64,000 bases of DNA from Crotalaria pallida (GCA_037953625.1 CM075651.1:150552001-150616000), one strand, 5' to 3'; positions 34,621 to 47,897 are shown, counted from the stretch's first letter. The notes: generated from the letters alone by a model not told the origin. Made by a program: numbers and translations.

Positions 34621-34745
34621 TTTTTATTTACACCCTGGTATCCGGTTCACTAGGTCGACTAATCCAGTTCAAGGGAGTCCCGGAGTTAAGGTTTTATTCC
34701 TCTCCCAATATTGTTGTGACCTATAAATAAAACTGAAGGAATTAT
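34621..34745 (-). mobile_element. SINE-like element, same family as 25945
   Basis: The minus strand carries GGGAGAGGAATAAAACC, CCGGGACTCCC (as CTCCGGGACTCCCTTG) and GAACCGGATACCAGGGTG, as in the SINE at 25945-26054, ending in an A-rich tail (plus T-run 34614-34624). AACAAAATTTT on both sides (34609-34619 and 34747-34757) may be the target duplication, but the 5' boundary is uncertain. Confidence 0.65.
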
Positions 34746-35430
34746 AAACAAAATTTTAATGGATAAAAAAAGTGCAAATGTTAATGAATATTCTTGCTGC
34801 ACTTGTTAAAAAATCAAAAATAGTAAAAATTTATGAAAAAAAGTAATTTTTTATTTCCAATATATTAAAAAATACACATTTATTATTATTTTTCAAATAT
34901 TAATATTCTTAACAAATGTCCTTATAATAAGGAAAAAAAACTCAAGTTGTCCCAAATAAAGTATGGATGTATCTATAAATGGATTATTTAATGAGATGTG
35001 ATATTTATCAATTAGTACACGAATATAGTTTTATTTTCCCACTTTAAAACCAAAATTTTGTTTTTTCTCGTTCTTTATTATAAATTACTTTTATACTATA
35101 GTTCATTCACACAAATTTATAAAAAATAGGTTAATATTCCAAAATCACTTGTATTTGAAACTTTATCAACTTTATCAATTGTATTGGAAAATAAGGCTCA
35201 TTATTTTTATTAATTATTATATTAAATAGTATCATATTTTTTTCTTAAAATTACATCTTTTAATATAGCTATTTTTAATATGTATAATGTATTCCTTAAA
35301 TTACACATTATAAAAAAATCACGTAAGTATTGTTTCTCCAAGTAACAGTATTATACGAGTAATTGGCATCACAGACGAATTTCGTTATAGAGTACATCCT
35401 TTAAGCTAATTAAAGGATTATTAATAACTA

Positions 35431-35705
35431 CTCCCTCTGTCCCTAATTATAAGACTCTCTTAACACTTTTATTTTGTTCCTATTTATAAGACATTTTACC
35501 AATTTTCAATGAGAATTAATTATTTTTTTTTCACAAGCACCTCTATTTATTTAACACTTTTTAGATTCTCAATAATATTAACAGGGATAATTTTGAAAAT
35601 AAATATCAAAAGTTCACATTTCCAATACAATTAACTAAATTATTTTACTTTCTTAATGGACGTGAAATCTCCCAATAGGGCCTTATAATTAGAGACGGAG
35701 GTAGT
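35431..35705. repeat. Stowaway MITE (AAGAAAGTG subfamily)
   Basis: Ends CTCCCTCTGTCCCTAATTAT and TAATTAGAGACGGAGGTAG, flanked by TA. The interior is the inverse of the copies at 34037 and 38431 (ATATCAAAAGTTCACATTT). Confidence 0.85.
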
Positions 35706-36056
35706 AGTATATATTGATCTCGTGTCAATGTTAGTTAGAGCATAGATTATACTACAACTTCTTCTTTTTATTATTATCTTAGATTATCTTAGATTAAGCT
35801 GATTAAAGGATTATTAATAACTAGTATCCATCATACAACTTTTTCTTTTTATTACTACTATTATCTTAGATTACAGAACATATACATATTTTGATGATGA
35901 CTACTTTTTCACTTAGATAATTTGTTGAAACAAAATATGAAGGCGGCGGGAGTTCTACTGTAATGCTAAAACAGACAAAAAAAGAAAGCCATCCGGTGAT
36001 TGAATTTGATTGCATTAATTTGAAATAATGCAAAAGGAATTGATGTAATTTAATTA

Positions 36057-36563
36057 GGCTTATTTAAGTTTTTAGTCCCTAAACTTAGGTACTTTTTTGG
36101 AATTGGTTTTTAATTTTTTTCAATGCTTTGAGTCCCTAAACTTTGCTCAAATTTTGAAACTTGTCTTTTCATTACTTAAGTAGTCATATGGTTGAGGATA
36201 TGTCACGTCACATTCGCCACGTCGATAGGTAATGTGCCAAATAATGTCAAGTGATTTTTTTATATTAAAAAAAATCAAATTTATCAAAAATAATTAAAAA
36301 TTGTTTTTTTTAAAACAAAAACGAATCTTTTGATAAATTTTAAAAGAAATTATTTTTTTAATAAAAAAACTCATGCAACGTCTTATGGTTCTACGTAACA
36401 CGTCACTCGTGGATATTATGAAAGTGACGTGACATGTCATTTAAGCGACGAAAGCACCATTTTCAAAAATCAAACAAAGTTCAAGTATTCAAAGCGTTAT
36501 AAAAAAATTTAAAGACTAATTTAAAAAAGCACATAAATTCATGCAATAAAATGTTAATTAAGC
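36057..36563. repeat. Foldback MITE, family A (copy 2)
   Basis: The left arm GGCTTATTTAAG, TTTTTAGTCCCTAAACTTAG is inverted at the right (AAATTCATGCAATAAAATG, TTAATTAAGCT). The interior matches the copy at 8272 (GATATGTCACGTCAC, CGTCACTCGTGG). Non-coding. Confidence 0.75.
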
Positions 36564-37241
36564 TGCAAATGTGAAGTGAACTGGGTAGATAAAGGATGGC
36601 TTATCAATACTCACTCATTGCGATAATGACTGGGGCGCCAGTTGTTTTTTTGAAGGTAGTACTATAAGCTTAATTATTTGTACTTATTGACAACTACGTG
36701 CACCATCCATTCTACTAGTTTCTATCTCCAACAAACACCAATTAAGACTGCACTAATGTGCCCATTATTTATCCTTTTAGGTCAATACTGTACTCCGTGA
36801 AACTAATCTTTACATTTCATATATAGTGTATTTTAAGATTATGCACAGATTTTTAAAAAATAGTTAAATGATATAAGAGTTTGTTATATTTTGATTATAA
36901 TATTCCTATATAATCATTATTGAAGAGAGAGAAAAGTATTGGAAGTGAAAAAAAAAGTGTAGTAAATAGGAGTGTGTTTGGAAAAATAGCGTTAATTATG
37001 TATTGAATTTATAAAAGAACAAGACTTATGAAACACGGTACAAATGTTAAAACAACATTACATATGAAACGATTTTACTGTATGTGTAGTTTAATGGCAA
37101 GATTATTACTACTCTCTTCGTTTTTCAATATAGTAAGACTTTTTTTTTTATATTTATAAGATCTATTTTATATTTTAATAAATACAGTACTATTTAGTTA
37201 GTATTTTTCATAAACACTCATACGGTAATTTAAAAAATATC
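36564..37241. other. Intergenic with degenerate MITE-like pieces
   Basis: A/T-rich. A degraded CTCTCTTCGTTTTTC end near 37111 hints at another Stowaway remnant. No gene seen. Confidence 0.35.
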
Positions 37242-37257
37242 AAATATTTATATTTTT

Positions 37258-37420
37258 TTTTATAAACCAGGGTATCCACTCGCACCACGGTCGGGCCCTT
37301 TCAGGGGCGATGCTCCCAGTAAAGCTTGGTCCATTCACATGCGCTTCGGGATCGACTTGAACCCGCGACCACATGCTTAAGGGACACAAGCCTCTTCCAC
37401 TTGTGTCAGTCTCCACTGGT
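37258..37420 (-). mobile_element. tRNA-derived SINE with perfect 16-bp target duplication
   Basis: The minus strand starts ACCAGTGGAGACTGACACAA, has a B-box-like GCGGGTTCAAGTCG about 50 bases in, a GC-rich body (GGCCCGACCGTGGTGCGAG) and an A-rich tail. AAATATTTATATTTTT is exact on both sides (37242-37257 and 37421-37436). It stands out by GC content from its flanks. About 163 bp. Confidence 0.85.
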
Positions 37421-37436
37421 AAATATTTATATTTTT

Positions 37437-38430
37437 AATTCTATTAACAATACAAAAAAAAAAAATCAATGGATGTGAATTTATTTTTTTTAAATATATT
37501 AAGTGAGAGATGAAGTATTAACTTGTTCCCTTAATTGGAAGAGGAAAGAATGAAATAAAAGAAGAAAGCTGGCCAGACAATGGTGATGGAATTATTCATG
37601 TGGTCACAAGGGCCATATGCTATGATAACACCTTATTATGAGGGAACAAGGCGTGTTTAGGAGTGCAGCATCAAAGGGTTATGAAAAAAGGGTAAAGGGT
37701 TTTAGTCCTCCACCATCACCACCAAGGCACCAAGTATGTGGATTCTGAAAAGTCTCACATGGTTTCAGAGGAAGTGAAAAGTGGAAGCAAGAAAGGATCA
37801 ATGAAGGGAATGGTAATCCCACATGCACATGCAATGTTGTGATTGATTTAACATTGAACTAACGAACAATCTAGAGAGAGGGTAGAGATGCCCTTTTCCT
37901 TTTCCCTTTTTTTTCCCACTCATGTGAACTAGCCAATATTGTGTTTTTCTTGATTTGGGTGCAACATTCCATGACCATTTGCTAGATAGCCTTGACCAAA
38001 AGCCTCTCGCTACTCCCCTATCCTAATGTTTTTTGCATTTAAATAAACCATTTCACAGTCACATAGTCAGAAATCTGAAGTGTATGAACACTAAAATAAA
38101 ATGTGTGGCACTGGCATCACATACCATACACCGTGTTAATTATCACAGCCTGGATTCAGAATATATCCTTTGTTCAGTTAGTTGGTAGATAAACAAGTGA
38201 ATTTATGGGATTCCACCGCGTAATTATTTTTAAGTATTCTTTTTCCCAAATGTAGAAATTCATAAAAAAAAAAAATCATAAAAAAAATTGTATTGAATCC
38301 CCTTACACTTTAGGACATTTGCAATGTGCCTCTACTAAATTTTAAAATATCTTTCTGACCTATTACCTATGCATGTGAAATTATGAATAGGTTGATGAAA
38401 CATAATAAAGTACTTGTTGAAAATTAAATA
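37437..38430. other. Intergenic, nothing recognised
   Basis: Less A/T-biased than its flanks between 37550 and 38150, but no reading frame with a recognisable domain and no repeat end was found. An unannotated RNA or regulatory region is possible but unsupported. Confidence 0.3.
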
Positions 38431-38702
38431 CTACATCCGTCTCTGATTATAAGGCTCTCTTGGGAGATTTCACGTCCATTAAGAAAGTGAAATAATTTAG
38501 TTAATTGTATTGAAAATGTGAACTTTTGATATGTATTTTCAAATTACCCCTATTAATATTATTGTGAATCTAAAAAGTGTTAAATAAATATGGGTGTATG
38601 TGGAAAAAAATAATTAATGCTCATTGAAAATTGGTAAAGGGCCTTATAAATAGGGACAAAATAAAAGTGTTAAGAAGGCCTTATAATTAGGGACGGAGGG
38701 AG
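38431..38702. repeat. Stowaway MITE (AAGAAAGTG subfamily)
   Basis: Ends CTACATCCGTCTCTGATTAT and ATAATTAGGGACGGAGGGAG, TA on both sides. The interior is nearly the same as 34037-34306. Confidence 0.85.
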
Positions 38703-38786
38703 TAATTTTTTTTCGACATAAGATATTTTAAAGATTTTTATTTTTTCCTTGTTTATAAGATCTTGCATCAATTTTCAATAATAATT

Positions 38787-39150
38787 AACTACTCCTATTG
38801 TCCTTGTATATAATACATTTTTGATAGATTTCACGTTACACCTATTGATAGTATTGAAAATCTAAGTGTTAAGTAAATAGGGATGTTTGTGTAAAAAAAA
38901 AGTAATTAATTGTCATTGAAAATTAGTATAAGGTCTTATTTGACAAAATAAAAGTCTCAAAAGGTCATATATATATATATATATATAGGAAAAATGTAGT
39001 ACTTCTCTTCATAAACATCTTTATTTACCTAACACTTTTTAGATTTTTAATAATATTAATAGGGTAATTTTGAAAATACATATCAAATGTTCACATTTTG
39101 AATACTGCAAATTAAATTAACCAACTTTATTAATTGACGTGAAAATCAAA
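38787..39150. repeat. Degenerate Stowaway-like MITE pieces
   Basis: Contains ACTCCTATTGTCCTTG, GATTTCACGT and the inverse AAATGTTCACATTTTG, split by a TA run near 38967-38987. Probably two overlapping or nested remnants of the same family. Confidence 0.5.
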
Positions 39151-39333
39151 ATATTCTTATTTATCTCTCTTAATTCAAATAAAGCACACTCTTCAATAAA
39201 TGTAATTATTATTTGAATTTTCAATAGATTAATTGTGCTTTCTCCAACACACATTTTCTCTGTATAATCATTAAATTTTCTATGTTACTTGTGTAAATCA
39301 AAACCTATTTATTAGGGATAAATATAAAAAGTA

Positions 39334-39606
39334 TTCCCTCCGTCATATTTATAAGATCTATTTAGGAGATTTCACGTACATTAAGAAAGTTGAATAATTT
39401 AATTAATTGTATTGAAAATATGAACTTTTGATATGTATTTTCAAAATTACCCTTATTAATATTATTGGGAATATAAAAAATGTTAAATAAATAGGAATAT
39501 TTTTGGAAAAAAGTTAATTAATGCTCATTGAAAAATTGGGTAAGAGTATTATAATAAGGACAAAATAAAGATGTCAATAGAGTCTTATATTTAAGAACTG
39601 TGGGGT
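39334..39606. repeat. Stowaway-like MITE, degenerate right end
   Basis: The left end TTCCCTCCGTCATATTTATA and interior TATGAACTTTTGATATG match the subfamily. The right end (TATATTTAAGAACTGTGGGG) has drifted. Confidence 0.7.
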
Positions 39607-41383
39607 AACATTTATTACATTTTTACAATTATCAGAAAGACAAATAAAAATGAAAAAAATATCTCAAAAAAAGAGAAGAGTCATTATTAACCAGATCCGT
39701 TTTTAAATTATCCTTATTGACCCTTTAACTTTAATAATGGTTTCAACATGTTCTTCCGAGTGATTTAATTTCTGATTGTATCTTTAAAAAAAAATTAACG
39801 TGCCAAGTTATAAGACTTACATTTCTACAGTATATCTACGTAGTACGAACTCTTCCTCGTTAACATTCAATTTTTATATGATTTTTTTTATGCATAGTCG
39901 AAAATTAATCCTTCGAAACGTAGAGATTATCGAAGTGAGTTTTAAAACTCAAATATCTATCAACTGTGTTGGGCCTCGTTGGTAATTTTCATATGAATTT
40001 TTATCTTCAAAAAATGAAAAAGAAAATAGAAGCAAATAAACATATACTAGTAAAATTAGAATTTGGAACTATTCGTCTCCCTCATCGTCCAACATCAACC
40101 ACCATAGTGTTCACAACTAGACTCTAAAAGCTCTTCAAATTACACATGACTGCGGCCACCGACCTCCAATCCTTATCAATCCAAGCACCGCTGCACCGTC
40201 AAGCACACGCGGTGGCATGAATTTTCACCTTATTCCCTCCGGATTGTAATATTAAAAAAACAAAACATACTTTTTTTTTCATTTAAAATATTGGAAAAAA
40301 CTAATATTTTTCTTAAATTTTATTCACTCTCAATACTATTTCACAAAAACATTCATACAAATTGGTTATATCTTTCAATTTTTGCCCTTTTTAAATGTTT
40401 CATAAAATACTTCTATTTCTTAATGAATTTGAAAAAATTAAATACAATCAATTGACTATCTTAATAAGCATAATTTTAATTAAATACTTTATCGAATTAA
40501 ATATCAAATAAAGTACACCCTCCAATACGAAATACTGTATAAGAAAAAAAAATAGTACTTTTTATTTTGATTTATTTAAAATATAAGACCAAGACCATTA
40601 TTGAAAACGTGAGAAACAAGGCCACCAGTCCACCACCACTTTCCAAAATGCGAACAACACCGTGTGCAGAAAAACGCAAAAGCAGGGCAACCTTTACAAA
40701 CATTAGGATTATAAACAAGCATATTGTGAAATTTAATACTTTTCTTTAAGCCTATTGCCTAGAGAAAAAAATTTAGTCAAATCCATTTATTTAAAAAGAA
40801 ATTGCACTCATTTCACCAAAAAAAAAAAAAAGGAATTGCACTCAACATAGTAAGGTTTGTCATGATGATACCTAATCAACACTCCCTCCAATTTAAAAGA
40901 GTTTAACTATCTATTAGCAATAATTAAGAAACTAAAAATGCTAAAAATGTAAAATTGGGGTAGGAAATAATGCATTTAAAATATTAAAAGTAAAATTTAT
41001 AGTGTTTCAATTTAAAGTTTCTAATTCACTGCCCTCAAGAAATTAAAAGCAATATTGCAAAACCCAAAATACCCTTTTAAAGATGACATTAACCTCCAAT
41101 ATTTTGAACTGCTAAGAAGAGAAACATAAGGAAAAGAAATGAGATGCATAAAATATGACATACTCAAGAAACCAGAGAAGGGTGAAAAGGCCAAAAACAA
41201 GCAAATGATATACTGCTACAACATAAAAGGAACGAAAGTTGTTTTTCAATTGATATATGAACTACTATAATGCGGTCATCAATGTCGCCTTCAGTGTACC
41301 CATTATAAATATGGAACAGTAAGAGTCAAACAGTTTCTAACTAAAAGATTAGACTCAGACCAACCTGATCAGATGAAAACAAC
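39607..41383. other. Intergenic DNA 3' of the E1 gene
   Basis: A/T-rich with possible remnants of CTCCCTCC-type MITEs near 40233 and 40880. The stretch from about 41100 to 41383 is likely the 3'UTR of the leftward-reading E1 gene. No other coding signal. Confidence 0.4.
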
Positions 41384-44300
41384 CTAACGAAAATAAATGG
41401 ATATTTGAGGAATATCAACGTCGTTATCCTCATCATCCTCACAGGCAACAACAACGTCCAAGTGACGACGGTACGGAGGGATGTCCATCTTGGCCACTTC
41501 CCTTGCCAGATCCACAACATTTCTGTCCATCCGCTCTTTGTGCCTAGGGAACATGCTGTTGTAGAGCAGACAACTTCCACACGAAATACTATAGGCGTTC
41601 AAGCCTCTTGCCTTGAGCCACTCAAGAAGTTCCCTGAGAGTAGGATTGTCTTTGACAATCCACCTGTCCCAAACTGTCCAACTCATATCGCGATGTTTGG
41701 TGACCTTTGGTGGAACTGGCTCAGCAATGGAAAAGAGAGGCAATGCTAAGTTGGCGAATGTGTTCCGATAGTCCTCAAGTTTGTGCCCTCCGTCCAAAAC
41801 TTTGTACAGCTCCAGGCAAACAAGGCCAGTGGCCATGGCAGTTGAGGTTGCAATTGCTGGAATGATCCGCCCGGCAATAAACTTGGCTTTGAGCTTGTCT
41901 ACTTCAGGAATGCTGTAATTCCGTGCCCTCATGTTGGCAAGCCCGGCTATCAGGTCCATATGATAGTTTGTATCATCATCCTGCAGTTTTGGCAATTTCA
42001 AACTTAGTTGATGAAAATAAATTACAAAAATACAGTGAATAATTGCAGGTGGAAGAGTTTAGGTAAGGTAAACCCACAATCTAATTCCCTGAAAATACAA
42101 ATTCAACCCACAACATCGCAAAATTCCCAATTGTTGGTAAAAAATTAAATTGACGAGGCTGCATAAAAGGCTTTATCGAGCACATGTAAATATTCAGTGA
42201 GAACAAAAACACAATGAAAGAGAAATTGACCTTCTCAAATTGAATTGGTTTCATCCTGAACCCTGGCGGCAGGGTTGACCGGCACCTCTCTAACTTGATG
42301 ATTAGATCATTAATAACAGCTGCATCATCTATAGAAGCAGAAGAGAGACTAGTGGCCTTCTCATCTGTCACTATTTTGGCATCTTTTCTAGGCTGAAAAT
42401 CAGGTACTATCACTCTATCCACAGCTTCAGCTAACTTTTTAGGGTTTTTCACCCAGTCAGGGATTGGAATACCAAATGTTTCTGCTCGTAATATAGAAGC
42501 TGCTCTCAGAAACTGGAGATGACCCTCGTCAGATGATGAGAACTGCAGGGGGTGAGGGAATCGTTTCGGTGCAGACCAGAAAGGAGCTCCGGTACTTGTT
42601 GCGGCATCTTCAGGAAAAGTATAAATTAACTGCTTCACTCGGTTAGCAAAATAATCTTCAAACCTGTGAATAAAGATCATGTTTAGTGTAGCACACAAAA
42701 AACTAAAATGCTACCACAATAATATTACTATAAAATAACATTAAAACATATATTATGAAACAAACTTACTTTAGCCTAGCCCAAGTAATACAATCTTGAA
42801 AAGTTTCACACTTCTCTTTGTCCAGGCAATCAACAATGCGCTCCAAGTTATCCCTTGCTTGAGCATCGCCAGCTTTTATCATTGCATTAGTATATTCACT
42901 TGGGTTGGACAAATATGCATTTACTTCAGCTGGAGTTTTCTCAACCAAACCCTCAAACTCTGATCGAGCCCATGTCAAGCAGTGGTCAATGTTGTGTGGA
43001 AATGAGTGGACGGTACACATTGGGGCCTGTTTCTCAGGTGGATCTCTTGAAGCACCATAGTTTTCTGTTAGGTGAGGAATTACCATCTGGGTATTGCATT
43101 TAGCTCCAAGAGTGCCAGACTCAAGAAGAGGCTTCTGGAAATACAAGCACCTCTGATCAACATACAGTCTCGCATTCACATTGTCTAGTGCATTAATTAC
43201 AACACTCAAGTTTTCCCAAAAGGTATCGTGAAACACGTTTTCGGTTTCGGGGCCAACACGATTTTGCAGAGCTTCAATATTCAGACGAGGATTTATACAT
43301 GCAGCAGCTGAAGCAGCAACTGTAGACTTAGCCTGACCAATATTCCAATCACGAAAGAGGAATTGCCTGCTCAGGTTACTCTTCTCTATGACATCATCAT
43401 CAGTAATTGTCAGCTTCCCCTGACTTCCACAGGAAACACCCATAAGGGCAAGATTTTTTAAAAATTCACATCCCAATGCGCCAGATCCAACAACAAACGT
43501 TATAGCATCCTCTAATTTCTTCTGTAACTTTTGTCCAAAAACTGAAATTTGTGCATCATAACGACTATTTATTGGTCTTAAATCATTAGGATCCAGTGGT
43601 TCTGTAGGAAGTGATTCCACAGAGTCGAAATAGAAATACTGCATAAGAACAGAAGTTAAAACCACAGAAAACAATCAGGACAACAATGAGTGGAAGTATT
43701 ATCAGAACCAAAAAAAAAGCTACCTGAAGAGGGAATCGAATAAATAAATGAACCATAGAGAACATATATTTGCATACAGGCAGTCTTATTAATCCTATAA
43801 ACTAAATAAACCATGAAAATAATGCCAATTTAGGTATTGAGTCAAATCATCCCCGTCTCAAAACAATGTCAGAATATCAAGGGTTTAAACAAAACAGGAT
43901 CTATGTACATTCATTTGGTCAAATCTTGGTATGCATTCATATGCATATACCAAAACACAAACATTTTTACAGCTTGAAAATCTATGATAATGTCAAAAGG
44001 TATGGATAACTTTGGATAGTGTTTGGAGGGTAATGCGGAGACAGAAAAGAGAGGGGACGGTTTCAATACTCGTCTGTTTAGTGAATCACAAAGATAAAGA
44101 AGTACAGAATCAAAGCAATCAGGTCATAGACAAGATCAAAATTTCATTTGTGAGAATCAAGTTTAACAAAGTGCCTTGTTTGATGAGAAGGGTTGTTATC
44201 TTCAAGCTTATTGATTCAAGAACAGATATTGTTTGCTTCATTTAAATCATAAATTATGCCAGTGTTGTTATTTCTAAAGAAAATTATAAAAGGTGAAAAA

Positions 44301-47300
44301 CAATAAAATATCAATTCAAGCAGCAAACTGAACAAAATCCAATTCACTAAAGAGTTCCATATGGGCTTGGTTCATTTGCATCACAAAAAATATGCCTAAA
44401 TACCAGAAATTATAGTACTAACAACAAAAAATAATTATTTTTTACCTGAAAAAGTGGATGAAATTTCCCAGAGCATGCCTTGACAACCTCTTGTCCCACA
44501 ATTCCACCAAACATAGCAGCCATAGGGTTCAATACTGCCCTAGCACCGAAAGCAAATTGCCGCAGAAGTTTTGGATTCACACCTTCCAACCGTCCATCAC
44601 CTAAGTTTCCATTAATAATATTGGCAATAGATATAATTTTCTGTGCATCATCCTCTGAACCAGCGACAGGGAAGCAACCTAACTCAGAAATGAACTTATC
44701 CAAAGCCTGGAATGCTAAATGCAGGAGAGGTGGGCGATCAAACTTCGAAAAATCACTCAGAAGAAAATCACCTGGATGACTGAGTGCTTCCCTGAGTGGC
44801 TTAAAGTTCAACACCTTTGGTTGTTTGACCTGTGTAACAATACCACCTTTCTCATAAGCACCATAATTTGTGGTATCTTCTTCAAGAGTAAATGAATATG
44901 CTCTAGCATTTTTAATCTTCCTTGGCTTTCCATCATTCAACTCTTTCATGCCATCAACTTCAGAGAATACAACAAGATCTCCATCCTGAAACTCAAGCCT
45001 CTCATCATCAACACAGGATACTAGAGCAGGGTTGTCATTGCTGATGGATGCAATTATACCACTATGGGGCTCCTCTCCATCAACATCAAGAACGGTGAAC
45101 TCAGGCCCAAAATCACAAAACACAAAACCAAAAAGGCCTCTAACTTCAGTTTTAATAAAAGCAATAGGAGGCTGATGACTGTGGCAATAATCATTGAACT
45201 CAATGGCTTTCTCAAGACTGATTTCAGTGAAAACAACAGCCTACAAAATAGAAAATAAACAAATCCAAATATATCCAAATAAGTACAAGTGGATTCATGA
45301 TTGCACATAAGCAGGCAAAGTATACACGAACACTATTAAACACCAAACATGCAAAATCTGAGCATCATATCTCATCAGTATCGTACAATTCCCAAGGGAA
45401 AATCTTACTAAAGCAGTCAAAGAAATTCAAACTTGCTCCTCCCACATGGCTATATTAATTTATTTACATGCCTTTACTACAGCTTATCAAAAAATATATA
45501 TATATTTATAACAGAATGAGGTTATTTAAAAATACGGTAACAGATGGAAGTAGTTGTTTCCTAAAAATTATTGCCAGTGTTCATACCACATAATACATAC
45601 TAACACAAACTACCACATAAACTTCAAAATTTACAAGAAAAGGTGTTTCCATCTACAGTTTGTTAGCCGAATAAAATGGCTCAAGGAAAATAGTCAATAT
45701 TATAAATGACCGACTTTGAAGCTATACTTCCATGCAAAAACTTGTGCATAAAGAAAGTAATACTTAAAATTAATTGACAAATTATACATCCAAGAACAAG
45801 AACTAAAATGACATTCCTTCAAGTGACTGGTGACTTACTAATAAAGCATGACAAATTAAGTTGAGAACAAATTGTCAAGTGCAGTGCTCCATTACAGTGA
45901 GAAGTGAGAACAATTAAGATGTTAGCAATGAACTTAAGGCAACTGTAGAGCCAGATAAAAATATGTTATCAATGTAGCATGAAATACATATGAACCATTG
46001 ACTCTCCATTTACAATAATTGCCCCCATACCTTCTTTCATTTCTGTAATGGCATAATATTGATCACTCTTTACCAATCAACAGGTTTTGTAGTTAATATG
46101 GACCCTCACAGAGTCACAACACAAGTAATGTTTCAAAAAGATGAGATTCAGATGCATATAACTATACAATATTACAAGTTATCCTTTCACTAAGGCCTTC
46201 AAATACTCAAACACGCCAAAGTACATATATAATGATTTAATGAATAGCAGAGGTGGAATTAAAAAAATGCATTAAACCCCAAATAAAAGATCATGAAGAA
46301 AAGAGAGTAGAAAGCAGGATAGACAGTACTTGGAAATTAGAAAGTTGTTCTTTTGTCAGCTTAGTTGTCAAACTCTGTACAAGCACTGCATTGTTTAGTT
46401 CCTGCAACTTACTAACAGAAGTCACTGCCCTGTTCTTACCAACATCATTCTCTGAAAAGACAAAATTACTGGACAAGTCCCATAATTCCACAGTCCCTTC
46501 GTCGTGCAAAGTCACAGATTTAACACCAGCAAGAATGAGGTTCTTCGCTGCAGGTAACACCCCTTATTAGAATACAAAACATTCCCAAGCATTACAGAGC
46601 TGGTACTATTTGAATCTACATTCCCAAAATAGGAGTATTTAAATAATCAAGCCTGAAAAGAAATAGAATGGTTCAAATCACATCATGTATGTATGAACTC
46701 TCATAATTAATCAATCTAAATTGAATAGGGTAATTAGTAAGGACATCCAGCAAGATAGCCCAAACATATGACAATGACTCTTTAAAACTGGCTGATGAGC
46801 AACTAGTAGTCATTCTCAGATAACATACTAATTTGGGCAACAAATAACAAGATTATGAACTGTGTGAGTCTCGTCACTCAGTTTCCCTTCGTTTTTTCGG
46901 CTGACATAGTAGGCCACGGACCAAATTACCAAACCAAACAAAAACCTATCCCATTAAGTAACAATTACACGATTTTCCTATGCTAAAAAAATACCGAAAA
47001 CCTCTAAAAATTAAACAGGGAGAAAATCATCCTAGTATTACATATCCAGGATCACCAAACCAATTTAGCATTTTGAGCATGTGCATGATACATAAACCTT
47101 GCAGTCTCGTATAAACCCTAAAATTCAAAGTATTAGCCATGACCATCACCAAATTTATAACCATTCTCAAAAGCAAATCAAAACGTTGCATACCACGTCT
47201 AATTGAATAACAACAATAAACAGCAAAACAATTAAAAGGGCATTTTCAAAGAGCCATTACCAATCTCGACACCGAGACCCTGCACCCCTGAAATAAGTAC

Positions 47301-47666
47301 ATTAGAAGCAAAGAGCCTCCTCATGGTTTCGCGGCCATACACCGCGAGCTGACGGCTGTGCAGATCCTCGTCAATTTCAGCCATATCCGGCGACGACGAC
47401 ACTCCTCCTCCGATCAAGTTCCCGATGCTACTGCTGCCGTTGTTGTTATTACAACCACTGCTAAAATTCCCGTTACCGTCCCCGTTCACAGCTGATTCAA
47501 CGGAATCAGCGGCACCAGAATGCGAGCTCGCAGCTAAGCAACCGATCCGAATCTTCTTAGGAAACGAAGCGGCGGAAGCAGAACCTGCGTTGGTGGTGGC
47601 GGCGGCGTGAGTGTCTTCTTCTACAACCACTCCTCCTTCGCCACTCGCTCTCTTCCTAGGAAGCAT
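41384..47666 (-). CDS. UBA1: Ubiquitin-activating enzyme E1 (UBA1-type)
   Basis: Minus-strand coding exons are 47666-47261, 46547-46330, 45240-44446, 43638-42770, 42663-42231 and 41980-41384. All introns are GT-AG, the phases agree, and the protein is 1105 aa, near Arabidopsis UBA1/UBA2. E1 adenylates ubiquitin, binds it as a thioester and passes it to E2 enzymes. The inactive adenylation half starts at MAEIDEDLHSRQLAVYGRE. The active half has the ATP-site GSGALGCEFLKNLALMGV (about 524). The catalytic Cys is in APMCTVHSFP (about 681), and the ubiquitin-fold domain lies in the last exon, ending PQISIYFR. I start at MLPRKRAS because TTTTGCAG directly upstream looks like a splice acceptor and relatives start similarly. 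Confidence 0.95.
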
Positions 47667-47679
47667 ATAGTGCAGTAAT

Positions 47680-47896
47680 CTGCAAAACGCGCAACGAAAA
47701 CGAACCATTGAACCGGTTTACAAACACGATAGAGAGAGAGAGAGAGGGGCAAAGCATGAAATTAACGACGGTGCAAGGGATGATAAAAAGAAAAAGAAAA
47801 AGAAAAACCCTAAGAGAGACATGATTCTGGTGCAAAAGAATGAAGCAAGGAATTGAAAGATGAATGATGAAGGAGGAAAGGAAGGAAGGAACGTAC
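47680..47896 (-). other. Probable 5'UTR intron of the E1 gene
   Basis: On the minus strand a good donor, CATTCG/GTACGTTCC, ends at 47897 and the acceptor GCGTTTTGCAG ends at 47680, 13 bases before the ATG. The interval holds a CT-rich stretch (GA-rich on plus, 47729-47747). Leader introns are common in plant housekeeping genes. Without it, the frame would open upstream as MVRFRCAFC, which does not resemble E1. Confidence 0.6.
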
Positions 47897-47897
47897 C

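Noticed and set aside
44012..44245. Plus-strand open frame inside an E1 intron
   Set aside because: No recognisable domain, lies wholly in the intron between 44446 and 43638, and has no repeat or gene context.
47667..47708. Upstream in-frame ATG for the E1 gene (MVRFRCAFC)
   Set aside because: It lies across a likely splice acceptor and the residues do not match E1 N-termini.
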